A stretch of 64,000 bases of DNA, from contig CAZEKF010000003.1 of NCBI GenBank assembly GCA_964512765.1, positions 1 through 64,000 on the forward strand, written 5' to 3'. Shown one piece after another: positions 9,281-17,304 of the stretch. Below the pieces are notes generated by a model, which was given only the letters and a program-made list of their open reading frames with translations, made no database searches and was not told the DNA's origin. Both the position numbers and the translations under genes were made by a program. The stretch is from GW2011-AR15 sp964512765 (GTDB lineage Archaea > Nanobdellota > Nanobdellia > Woesearchaeales > GW2011-AR15). Each line of letters starts with the position of its first letter. Within the stretch, counting starts at the first letter, position 1.

Positions 9281-11032
9281 ATGCGTTTAACAAAGTATGA
9301 GCATGTTATTCTTATTGGAGTTATTTGTGTATTCTTGACTGGATTATTTTTAAGTGTCAAAAATACTGTCTATACAGGAAAGGTTACAGATGATATTCTT
9401 AAAAAAGCATCTGTAGTATATTCTAAAGGAGAGTATAAAGATGCAGAAAAAATGTATGTTTCTATCCAAAAAAAGAATCCTAAGATTGATATTGTTTATT
9501 CTCATTTATTCTGGATATATTACCAAAATCCGCTCAAAGACCATGAAGATGCTCAAGATGTTATTGACAAATACTTATCCCATTTTCCTGACAGCGTAAA
9601 AGCGCATAGTTACCAAGTAATACTGTTCTTAGATTTAAATGAGCTTGATAAAGCAAAAAATCATATCAAACATATCAAAGGTTTAGATTATTCAGTAAGT
9701 CACTGGGCACAAGCATATTATTACAGCAAAATTGGTAAAGAATTAAAAACAATGGAAATGCTACGAAAATATCTTAACTCAGAAAAAACTTATCACCTTG
9801 ATCACTTGGAAAGAAATATATTTATTACTCTCTTACATCATCTTAAGTTCAATCATGATGTTAATGATGTTAAATGGTTTTTTGATTATTTGATTAATGA
9901 GCAGAACAATACTTATTATATTTCTGAAGCAAAACAAGCACTGTCCAAGATGTATTTAGCCAAAGGTGATTATGAAAAAGCTGAAAGAATAATAATGGAT
10001 ATTAACAACGCATGCTCGTATCAAGCTCTCGGTGTTTTATATTCAAAAATGAATCAGTTTGACGATGCATTAGAGTTCTATAAAGAATCTGCTGACAAAA
10101 AGCCAGAAGATCATGGATATCAGTCAAGAACAGCTCTGAAATGTTTCAATTACGGTGATTATGACTGTGCATTAAAATATGTTAATAATGCTATTAACCT
10201 GAAACAAGACGCTATTGTTTATAGCGAACTCAAAGGATATGTTTTTCTTGCTCTTAATAGAAGAGATGATGCCGAACAAATTTTTAATGAGTTAAAGAAT
10301 AACCAAGCAAGTATCATGTCAAAAATTGGGTTAGCTCATATTCATATAATTGACAAAGACTACTCATTGGCAATTGAATTACTGAATAAAGGTTTAAAAG
10401 AATTAAAAACAATTGAGGGTCATGAATATGAAAAAAAATATTTGATACCTTACATTGGCTCATTTAAGGAAATTTCAGAGGACATGGCTAATCTCGGACT
10501 AGGTTGGGTACATGCTAACCAGAATCTGCATGATAATGCAATTGAATATTATAATAAGATCCTAAACATAGATTCTAAACATTTGTTAGCAATAACCAGC
10601 AAAGCCAACTCATTAATGGCTCTTGGTAGAACAAAAGAAGCTTCGCAGTTATTACATGGCGCTTTAGAAATCTACCCCGACAACATTTATTTGATCGAGG
10701 CCAGCGGACTAGTTGATTACAATCTGGGCCAGTATGACGAAGCTGAACAAAAGTTTAAGAAAGCACTTACTTTTAACAATGAAACATACACTTGTCCATA
10801 CGAAGGTCTTGGCATGATTTATTATAAGACAGGTGACTATGACCAAGCAAAAAAGAATTTGTTAAAATCCATTGAAATTAATCCTGATATTGAATACAGG
10901 AAATATAACACCTTAGCCAAGATCTATATTAATGAAGGAAAAATAGATGAAGCAAAAAAATTATTAGAAAAATCAATAGAAAATTTTCCGTATGATAATG
11001 AAGCTAGTGAGTTCTTAAATAACCTAAAATGA
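9281..11032 (+). CDS. Membrane-anchored TPR protein, 583 aa
   Basis: An N-terminal membrane segment (about residues 8-27) is followed by about 14 TPR-like helix pairs, so the repeats probably face the outside or hold a membrane-bound complex. The repeat near residue 505 reads TCPYEGLGMIYY, a Cys-containing variant found in the other TPR proteins of this window. The following C-terminal module, with KYNTLAKIYINEGK, is nearly the same as in the TPR protein at 45762-46925. It shares an ATGA overlap with a SUMF1-like gene. It has no enzymatic motif; a scaffold or assembly role is inferred. Confidence 0.85.
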   Translation: MRLTKYEHVILIGVICVFLTGLFLSVKNTVYTGKVTDDILKKASVVYSKGEYKDAEKMYVSIQKKNPKIDIVYSHLFWIYYQNPLKDHEDAQDVIDKYLSHFPDSVKAHSYQVILFLDLNELDKAKNHIKHIKGLDYSVSHWAQAYYYSKIGKELKTMEMLRKYLNSEKTYHLDHLERNIFITLLHHLKFNHDVNDVKWFFDYLINEQNNTYYISEAKQALSKMYLAKGDYEKAERIIMDINNACSYQALGVLYSKMNQFDDALEFYKESADKKPEDHGYQSRTALKCFNYGDYDCALKYVNNAINLKQDAIVYSELKGYVFLALNRRDDAEQIFNELKNNQASIMSKIGLAHIHIIDKDYSLAIELLNKGLKELKTIEGHEYEKKYLIPYIGSFKEISEDMANLGLGWVHANQNLHDNAIEYYNKILNIDSKHLLAITSKANSLMALGRTKEASQLLHGALEIYPDNIYLIEASGLVDYNLGQYDEAEQKFKKALTFNNETYTCPYEGLGMIYYKTGDYDQAKKNLLKSIEINPDIEYRKYNTLAKIYINEGKIDEAKKLLEKSIENFPYDNEASEFLNNLK

Positions 11033-11733
11033 AAAAAAGATTATTTCATGTTTTCATAATTCTTGTTTTCTTATCTTCAAGTTATTTTTTCTTTAAAACA
11101 TATTTGGTCTGGGAATGTCCTTCTGATATGGTCTACGTTCCTGCTGGAAAGTTTTTAATGAGATGGACAGGTGAAAGATACAACGGATCCACTGAAAACA
11201 GTGTTTACACAAACCATTATTGTATTGACATTTATGAATTTCCAAACATAATAGGTGAATATCCAAGATCAGCAAACTGGACAGACGCAAAAAAAATGTG
11301 CAAAGAACATAAAAAGAAATTATGCACAGAATATGAATGGCAGAAAGCTTGTCAAGGACCTAACAATTATTTATATCCTTACGGGAATGAGTTTGACGAA
11401 TATAAATGTAACACACACACCAATAATACTCCAAGAAAACCTGTACCAATTGGTTCATTTCCTGAATGTGTAAGCGGTTACGGTGTTCATGATATGAGTG
11501 GAAGTCTAAGTGAATGGGTTTTTAACACCTGGCACAATGATCCTAACATAAAAACAATAAAAGGAGGGTCATATAATATCAATATTAATAATATGCAAAA
11601 ATGGTTTAATAACACCTGGGTTTTTGTATTATATTCCAATGCCTGTGACTCGATTCATCATCATACTATAAATAACTGGATTGCTGACGACGGGTTCAGA
11701 TGTTGTAAAAATCCAAATATTAGAATTAATTAA
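11029..11733 (+). CDS. SUMF1/formylglycine-generating-enzyme-like domain protein, membrane anchored
   Basis: After an N-terminal hydrophobic anchor (about residues 6-24), the protein has the C-type-lectin-like SUMF1 fold markers in order: VYVPAGKFLM, LCTEYEWQKAC, YPYGN, GVHDMSGSLSEWV, KGGSY and GFRCC. True formylglycine-generating enzymes oxidise a sulfatase cysteine, but no sulfatase is in this window, and many family members are non-enzymatic or hydroxylate other substrates. At 234 aa it is close to a minimal SUMF1 domain. The ATGA overlap with the TPR gene upstream suggests a stoichiometric partnership. The fold is well supported; the activity is open. Confidence 0.88.
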   Translation: MKKRLFHVFIILVFLSSSYFFFKTYLVWECPSDMVYVPAGKFLMRWTGERYNGSTENSVYTNHYCIDIYEFPNIIGEYPRSANWTDAKKMCKEHKKKLCTEYEWQKACQGPNNYLYPYGNEFDEYKCNTHTNNTPRKPVPIGSFPECVSGYGVHDMSGSLSEWVFNTWHNDPNIKTIKGGSYNININNMQKWFNNTWVFVLYSNACDSIHHHTINNWIADDGFRCCKNPNIRIN

Positions 11734-11742
11734 AAATTAGCT

Positions 11743-13149
11743 CTACTTGTTAAAATACATTGATAATCCTGCCTTAGCATACCTTCTCAATTCTTTAAAT
11801 GATTTAATGTTTGACAATGTGTTAACAATAAACCTTGGTCTAAAGTAAAATTCTTTGTACGCTTTTTTAATCCATTTATTAAGTTCCTTATCACTTAAGT
11901 TACAGTTTATCCTTGGAAGTGGTTTAACATGAGTTTTATCTTTTACATACTCCTGCCAATAATCATAACCTATTATTTCTTTAAGATCATCATAATTTCC
12001 TGTCCCTGGTAAATTACTGAACCTGTTAAACTGCGCATAATCCAATGGCAATGATTTTGCTAAATTAATTGTTCTTCTTATGGAAGATCTAGTTTCGCCA
12101 GGGCAACCGAACATGAAATAGCCGAACGCTAGTATCTTATGTTTTTTTGTTAAATAAATTGATTTCCTGATTTGTTCAATTTTTGTGAATTTTTTTATGT
12201 TTTTCAGTATTGTTTCATCGCCTGATTCTATGCCGTAATAAATCCTGTAACACCCTGCTTTTTTCATTTCAATTAACATTTCTTCATCAATTGTATCGAC
12301 TCTTGACCTGCAAGACCACGCTAACTTAAATTTTCTTTTTTGGATTTCATTACAAATTTCAATAACACGTTTTTTGTTAATAGTGAACAACGGATCAAAA
12401 ATATCTATCTCACGAACCTTGTATCTATGGTAACACTCATCAATTTCTTTAACAACATTACCAGCTGACCTATACCTTATATCTCCTGTGCGTTGTTCAC
12501 AAAAACTGCAAGAAAATGTGCAACCTCGACTTGTTATCATGATTGCATAATTTTTATACTTAGAAATAAACGAATAATATTTCTTCATTGGTAAAAGGTT
12601 TCTGGCTGGGAATGGTATTTTATCAAGATTTTTAATTTTAGGCCTTGGTTTTGTTATTATGATTTTATTCTTATTTTTGTACACCATTCCTTGTACTTTT
12701 GACAAATCATTATTATTTTCTAACGCATCTAATAACTCAACAACAGTTTCTTCAGCTTCGCCAATTATTCCAAAGTCAATATCATCATATTCCAAAGTTT
12801 CTTTAGAAAATAAACCAACGTGCTGCCCGCCAATGATAACTTTTGCTTTTACTTGATTTTTAAAATATCTAATAACTTGAATTGTCTCATGAAACAAATA
12901 AGTTGTAATTGTAAACATCATGATGTCTGGCTGGAACTTCTTAACAATCCTTACCATATCATTTAATGAATACCCAGACGCCATTGCGTCAAGAAAAATA
13001 ATATCATGATTTGCTCCCTGTAACGCACCTGCAACGTATGCAAGGCTCATGTTAGGATAAACACCGTAATTATCTGCAACAGCTTTAATGTTTGGCTGGT
13101 TAACCTTAGAAACAACTCCAAACGAAGGATAGATAATAGCTATTTTCAT
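11743..13149 (-). CDS. B12-binding-domain radical SAM protein
   Basis: The N-terminal about 150 aa is a cobalamin-binding-like Rossmann domain (AYVAGALQG, DIMMFTITTY, VIIGGQHVG). It is followed by a radical SAM domain with RGCTFSCSFC, IYYGIESGDE and FMFGCPGET. Such class B enzymes methylate unactivated carbons or, in some cases, rearrange or cyclise substrates in lipid, antibiotic and glycan pathways. The protein is 468 aa, normal for the class. It is the last gene of a minus-strand run of GT4, epimerase and GT2 genes, so the substrate may be a glycan or its lipid carrier. Three more members lie elsewhere in the window. Confidence 0.92.
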   Translation of the reverse strand: MKIAIIYPSFGVVSKVNQPNIKAVADNYGVYPNMSLAYVAGALQGANHDIIFLDAMASGYSLNDMVRIVKKFQPDIMMFTITTYLFHETIQVIRYFKNQVKAKVIIGGQHVGLFSKETLEYDDIDFGIIGEAEETVVELLDALENNNDLSKVQGMVYKNKNKIIITKPRPKIKNLDKIPFPARNLLPMKKYYSFISKYKNYAIMITSRGCTFSCSFCEQRTGDIRYRSAGNVVKEIDECYHRYKVREIDIFDPLFTINKKRVIEICNEIQKRKFKLAWSCRSRVDTIDEEMLIEMKKAGCYRIYYGIESGDETILKNIKKFTKIEQIRKSIYLTKKHKILAFGYFMFGCPGETRSSIRRTINLAKSLPLDYAQFNRFSNLPGTGNYDDLKEIIGYDYWQEYVKDKTHVKPLPRINCNLSDKELNKWIKKAYKEFYFRPRFIVNTLSNIKSFKELRRYAKAGLSMYFNK

Positions 13150-13182
13150 TTATTTAATTGATTATTTCTATTATTATAAAGA

Positions 13183-14004
13183 TTATGTGTGTTTTATGAA
13201 ATAATTAAGATCAAAGAACTGATTATAAAAAAAAGTAAGAGTTGTAATTAAAACTAAACTCAGTTTAAAGTTAAGGATATCTTTGATTAAATAATTAACA
13301 AACAAATAAGGATTATATAAAACAATTCGTTTTACTAAGTTAATAAAATTGTTTGGAAGGTCATAACTAAAAAAACTCCAGTTTCTTGCAGTTTTAATAA
13401 CAGAAATAAGAATGTCTTTTTTAAGATGATAACATACTGCTTTTGGTTCATATACTAAATGATAACCAGATTTTTTGAGTTTATTAGAAATGTCAACGTC
13501 TTCATAGTTAGTTTTGTATTTTTCATTGTAACCATTAACTTTTTTCAATGCCGAAATTTTGAATATTGTGTTTGAACCAAACAAGAACTCTGGGTTTTTG
13601 ATTAAGTTATTTCCCCAGTGTTGTTTTAAGTGAAATGAACGCCATTTATCTGGTAGTGACTTTGTGTTTTTTTCAATTAACTTGCCACCAACTCCAACAA
13701 CATTTCTTTTGTTAAAATGCTTTGTAATATGCTTAAACCAGTCTTTGGAAACAAGAACATCTGCGTCAATAAAACCAATAAACTCAGTTTTACAATGGTT
13801 TAAAGCAATATTTCTTGCGTTTGCCAGGTGTTTAGCTTTTTTGTTAAGAATTTTTATTTTATATTTTTTAACAAGGTTCAAAGTATTATCTGTTGACCCA
13901 GAATCTATCACATAAACATTTTTACTAATTTCAAGAACACTACTTATACATTGTTCAATAGTTTTCTCAGCATTTAATGTTGGTATATAAATATTAAATT
14001 TCAT
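13183..14004 (-). CDS. GT2 glycosyltransferase with C-terminal hydrophobic tail
   Basis: A GT-A domain begins with IPTLNAEKTI and carries VIDSGSTDNT, FIDADVLVSKDW with the metal-binding Asp residues, and TNYEDVDISNKL, typical of rhamnosyl/galactosyl-type GT2 enzymes acting on lipid-linked chains. A short hydrophobic stretch near the C-terminus may bind the membrane. It is 273 aa long, overlaps the upstream epimerase gene by 11 bases, and is followed after 33 bases by the B12-radical SAM gene. Donor and acceptor are unknown. Confidence 0.9.
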   Translation of the reverse strand: MKFNIYIPTLNAEKTIEQCISSVLEISKNVYVIDSGSTDNTLNLVKKYKIKILNKKAKHLANARNIALNHCKTEFIGFIDADVLVSKDWFKHITKHFNKRNVVGVGGKLIEKNTKSLPDKWRSFHLKQHWGNNLIKNPEFLFGSNTIFKISALKKVNGYNEKYKTNYEDVDISNKLKKSGYHLVYEPKAVCYHLKKDILISVIKTARNWSFFSYDLPNNFINLVKRIVLYNPYLFVNYLIKDILNFKLSLVLITTLTFFYNQFFDLNYFIKHT

Positions 14005-15046
14005 ATGCTTTAACTAATTCTTTTAATATCATGTCAATATCATACTTGTATTTCCACTCAGGATAATGTTTCTGGAATTTTCTAACATCTGATATGTACC
14101 AGATATGGTCACCTGTTCTATGATTGTCATCAGTGGTTATTATTGCTTTTTTATTACTTAGCTTTTCAATCTTATCAACGGCTTCAAGTATGGATATGTT
14201 TGAATATCGTGACCCGCCCATGTTATAAACTTCTCCTTGTTTAGGATCTTTTGAAAATTCTTCAAATGCATTAACTAGATCATACGAATGTATGTTATCA
14301 CGTACTTGTTTACCTTTATAACCCAGTATTTTGTATTCTTTGTCTTGGACAATACATTTAACTAAATATGATAAAAATCCATGGAGTTTAGCACCTGAAT
14401 GCATTGGCCCTGTTATACAACCGCATCTAAAAATTCCAGTTTTCAAACCAAAATATTTTGCATATTCCTGTGCCATTATATCTGCAGATAATTTAGAAGC
14501 ACCCATTAAACTATGCTTTGAATTATCTATCTGCATTGACTCGTCAATACCATGTTCAGAAAACTTATGCCCTGAATCAAGTTCAAACCTGGTTTCCTTT
14601 TCAACAATTGGCAATTTGTTAGGCGTATCTCCATAAACCTTGTTAGTTGATAAATGTATAAAAACAGCATTTGGCGAAAACTGTCTAGTGTTTTCTAATA
14701 AAACAAGAGTGCCGTTTGCATTCACACTAAAATCTGTCTGCGGTTCTTTAGCAGCCCAATCATGAGACGGTTGTGCAGCTGCATGAACTATTAAATCAAA
14801 CGGAGCATGTTCTTCAAATATTTGTTTGATTGTATCTTTATCCCTTATATCTTCTGAATAATGTTTGTAATTGTTTAAAGATTCTAGTTGTTGTCTAACT
14901 TTACTGGTACTAGCTTCTTTACCAAAGAAATAAGCTCTCATATCATTATCTATACCAATAACTTCACAACCTTTATCTGCATAAAACCTTACAGTTTCAG
15001 AACCAACTAATCCTGTTGAACCTGTTACCAATACTTTCTTAACCAA
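13994..15046 (-). CDS. NAD-dependent epimerase/dehydratase, CDP-paratose/tyvelose-epimerase-like
   Basis: This is an extended SDR of 350 aa acting on a nucleotide sugar in the cytoplasm. The NAD-binding loop GSTGLVGSE is at residues 8-16. HAAAQPSHDWA, STNKVYGD and FRCGCITGP resemble CDP-paratose 2-epimerases. At the usual catalytic YxxxK site it reads MGASK, so the tyrosine position is methionine; I recall related homologues with a non-Tyr residue there. It lies between GT4 and GT2 genes and presumably supplies their donor. The exact sugar is not determined. Confidence 0.85.
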   Translation of the reverse strand: MVKKVLVTGSTGLVGSETVRFYADKGCEVIGIDNDMRAYFFGKEASTSKVRQQLESLNNYKHYSEDIRDKDTIKQIFEEHAPFDLIVHAAAQPSHDWAAKEPQTDFSVNANGTLVLLENTRQFSPNAVFIHLSTNKVYGDTPNKLPIVEKETRFELDSGHKFSEHGIDESMQIDNSKHSLMGASKLSADIMAQEYAKYFGLKTGIFRCGCITGPMHSGAKLHGFLSYLVKCIVQDKEYKILGYKGKQVRDNIHSYDLVNAFEEFSKDPKQGEVYNMGGSRYSNISILEAVDKIEKLSNKKAIITTDDNHRTGDHIWYISDVRKFQKHYPEWKYKYDIDMILKELVKAYEI

Positions 15047-15087
15047 ATTAAACCCCCTTATAATACAGTAAGATTAAGGAATTTGAT

Positions 15088-16242
15088 TTAAAGATTTCGA
15101 TTCAGAGAATAAGTATTAAGAATATTTTGTGCTGTTCTATCCCATGTAAAATACTTCTCAGCTCTTTTCCTAGCTTTTTTTTCAAGTGATTTTCTTAGTT
15201 TGTTATCTTTCAACAATTGTACAACAGCCTCTGCAATCGCTGTACTATTCCCTGGCTCAACTAAGACACCAGCATCACCAATCATTCGTTTAACTTCGCC
15301 AACATCACTGGCAACAATTGCTTTTCCACTTCCTAGATATTCTACAATCTTAAGAGGTGACTTACACTCAGTGATTTTATTTTTTTCAAAACTAGCAACT
15401 GCAACGTCTGCACATGCAATATATTTAGGAATATCCTGCTTTTTAACAAAACCTGTGAATACAACACTATCTGAAATCTCAAGTTTCTCAGACAATTTAA
15501 TAAGTTCTTTTAAATTAGAACCTCCACCAACAATTAACAATGAAACTTCCTTTTTTTTCTTTAAAACATCTTTAAACGCCCTAAGAACAAGTTCAACATA
15601 CTGGCCACCGTGTAACTGTCCTAAATACAATACAACATTTTTCTTGAGTTTATACTTTTTCTTTACCCTATCTCCTTTTAGTTTATGACTAAACATGTCA
15701 AGGTTAACACCAACAGGTGCCATAACTATTTTATTGCGATCAAAACCTGATTTAACAGCTAATTCTCTTAACTTAAAACTCGCAACAGAAATACTATCAA
15801 TAAGTTTAGGAATGCTTTGTTCCATTGTATTAATGTAAAACCCGAACAGTTTTGACGGAGGATCATGGTTATATATTTCATACTCCCAATCATCCCAGTC
15901 ATAATGAACAGGTTTATTATACAAATACGCGCCAAACAATGCAGGAAAGATCGCGTTTGGAAAACATTTCTGGACATGGATAATGTCCGCCCATCTAGCA
16001 TATTTTCTGAACCTTAACATGTTCTTAAAAATATGATAATTTCTCCTACTAAACGGTATTGTTTCAAACTCTATTATCTTACCAAAACTTAAACTACCAC
16101 GTTCTTTTTTTGGCAATGGAAAATATATTAGTTTAACATCGTGACCTAATCTAGTAAAAACCTTAGCAAGTTCAATTATCCGTATTGTCCAGGGTTCTTT
16201 TAAAGAATAAATATCGTGCGGGTGTACCATTACAATTTTCAT
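15088..16242 (-). CDS. GT4 glycosyltransferase
   Basis: This is a retaining GT-B enzyme of 384 aa. The N-terminal acceptor domain starts MKIVMVHPHD. The C-terminal donor domain has VVLYLGQLHGGQY, LLIVGGGSN and the E-x7-E type motif ECKSPLKIVEYLGSGKAIV, followed by a GVLVEPGN segment. The lack of membrane segments fits a peripheral cytoplasmic enzyme extending a glycan. It is the first gene of the minus-strand run down to 11743 and has its own TATA box. It is 246 bp from the divergent radical SAM array. The sugar is not predictable. Confidence 0.92.
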   Translation of the reverse strand: MKIVMVHPHDIYSLKEPWTIRIIELAKVFTRLGHDVKLIYFPLPKKERGSLSFGKIIEFETIPFSRRNYHIFKNMLRFRKYARWADIIHVQKCFPNAIFPALFGAYLYNKPVHYDWDDWEYEIYNHDPPSKLFGFYINTMEQSIPKLIDSISVASFKLRELAVKSGFDRNKIVMAPVGVNLDMFSHKLKGDRVKKKYKLKKNVVLYLGQLHGGQYVELVLRAFKDVLKKKKEVSLLIVGGGSNLKELIKLSEKLEISDSVVFTGFVKKQDIPKYIACADVAVASFEKNKITECKSPLKIVEYLGSGKAIVASDVGEVKRMIGDAGVLVEPGNSTAIAEAVVQLLKDNKLRKSLEKKARKRAEKYFTWDRTAQNILNTYSLNRNL

Positions 16243-16267
16243 TTTTACTATTAACCGCCTGGCAAAA

Positions 16268-16275
16268 GTTTATAG
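16268..16275 (-). promoter_or_regulatory. TATA box for the GT4 operon
   Basis: The minus strand reads GCTATAAAC here, 26-33 bases before the GT4 ATG, which suits a leaderless message. The rest of the 246-bp divergent gap (16243-16488) is AT-rich; apart from the array promoter I see nothing else in it. Confidence 0.55.
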
Positions 16276-16425
16276 CCCATTACCTTGTTCCAAAAATACA
16301 AAAATAAATCAATGCAAAGTGTAAAAATTAACAAGTAAAAGAGTAAGATTAATCTAAGGAAAGTTTTCATGATTATTGTTCAGAATTAAACTAAATTTAA
16401 AAAAACTATGTGAACAGGAAAAACC

Positions 16426-16433
16426 TTATAAAT
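16426..16433 (+). promoter_or_regulatory. TATA box at the head of the radical SAM array
   Basis: TTATAAAT is preceded by a purine-rich AACAGGAAAAACC stretch that could serve as BRE. It predicts a start site near 16452. A GGGGGA at 16463-16468 lies in the predicted leader, 20 bases before the ATG at 16489, too far for a normal Shine-Dalgarno. The same pair of elements recurs at 17263-17296. Confidence 0.55.
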
Positions 16434-16488
16434 GATTTTTTATTTTAGAATGGTAAAATATCGGGGGACTTAATTATAATACATAAAA

Positions 16489-16761
16489 ATGGCATCTGAG
16501 ACATTAGAATCATTAAAAATAAAATCTGAATTTTACGAAAAATTGGTTCATGAAAAAAAACTGAAAAATGATTCCATGAACAAAATATTGTATGAAAAAA
16601 ATAAACATATAATAGAACTTAACAGAAAAATTGAGTATCTTCTTCAGGAACAAAAATATGAAATCATAGAAATATTACAATCACTTAGAAAAAACGGTTT
16701 TGACGAGAACTTACTTTCACATTTCATTGAAAAATATGACATATCCGAAATTGACAAATGA
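16489..16761 (+). CDS. Small coiled-coil protein, 90 aa
   Basis: The 90-aa product is almost entirely predicted helix with long charged heptad-like runs (KLKNDSMNKILYEKNKH). It is rich in Lys, Glu and Asn and has no cysteine, membrane segment or signal peptide. It overlaps the next coiled-coil gene by an ATGA junction and is the first gene behind the array promoter. Homology is not recognised. It might be a scaffold or substrate carrier for the radical SAM enzymes downstream, but there is no leader/core pattern of a RiPP precursor. Function unknown. Confidence 0.65.
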   Translation: MASETLESLKIKSEFYEKLVHEKKLKNDSMNKILYEKNKHIIELNRKIEYLLQEQKYEIIEILQSLRKNGFDENLLSHFIEKYDISEIDK

Positions 16762-17252
16762 GAAAAAAACAATCATCAAAAATAGAAAAAGAAAGAGTAT
16801 TAGAAAAAATCCAATTGTATAAAGAGACCATAAACGAACAAGATGATTATTCTGGTCATTTAAACAAATTAATACTTGACAAAGATAAAGAAATTCAGAA
16901 GTTAGAAAGTAAGATACAGACTTTGATTAATAAACAAGAAAAAGAGTTGTACACTATTTTGAACCCTGTACTAAAAAAATTTTTAAAAGACCGTACTGCT
17001 GTTAAAGAAAAAGAACATGAAATGCAAGAGTTACATCTTAAAATTGAGTCAATTGAAGAAACACATAAGGAAATGATCCAGTCGCTTGAAGAAGAACATA
17101 AAAAAGAAATTGAAAAATATGAAAATATATTACGTAAAGAAAGAAAAACTATTGGTGAGTTTAAATCATCAATATCTTACCCAATATACCAAATGTCTAG
17201 TTCTATGGGAAGAACTCAACTCGGGAAGGTTCTTCAGAAACTTTTAAAATAG
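16758..17252 (+). CDS. Coiled-coil protein, 164 aa
   Basis: Residues 1-130 form a long charged coiled coil (KEKEHEMQELHLKIESIEE). The C-terminal tail is uncharged and different: it runs FKSSISYPIYQMSSSMGRT and ends in LGKVLQKLLK. Tails of this kind (Ser/Tyr-rich, then a basic amphipathic end) occur after coiled coils in glycosyltransferase-associated proteins of surface-polysaccharide clusters. No cysteine is present. It is coupled by ATGA to the 90-aa gene and lies 52 bp before the first radical SAM gene. A scaffold or modified substrate role is inference. Confidence 0.65.
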   Translation: MRKKQSSKIEKERVLEKIQLYKETINEQDDYSGHLNKLILDKDKEIQKLESKIQTLINKQEKELYTILNPVLKKFLKDRTAVKEKEHEMQELHLKIESIEETHKEMIQSLEEEHKKEIEKYENILRKERKTIGEFKSSISYPIYQMSSSMGRTQLGKVLQKLLK

Positions 17253-17262
17253 TCAATAATAT

Positions 17263-17270
17263 TTATAAAT
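17263..17270 (+). promoter_or_regulatory. Second TATA box, before the first radical SAM gene
   Basis: TTATAAAT repeats exactly the box at 16426. It lies 42 bases before the TTG start of the next gene and predicts a start near 17289. A GGGGGAG at 17291-17297 would then be at or near the 5' end of the RNA and about 7 bases before TTG, where it could act as ribosome binding site. Confidence 0.5.
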
Positions 17271-17304
17271 CATCAGAATTGATTTAGTCAGGGGGAGATA
17301 TGTT

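Noticed and set aside
9178..9360. 60-aa minus-strand ORF over the promoter and start of the 9281 TPR gene
   Set aside because: It overlaps a TATA box and the start of a convincing gene, and it has no recognisable features.
15200..15688. 162-aa plus-strand ORF
   Set aside because: It is antisense to the donor domain of the GT4 gene, and its low-complexity Ser/Thr/Phe-rich composition is typical of a shadow frame.
16489..17252. Coiled-coil genes as classical RiPP precursors
   Set aside because: No short leader/core pattern, repeated core, Gly-Gly site or Cys-rich end is visible; kept only as scaffold or substrate candidates.
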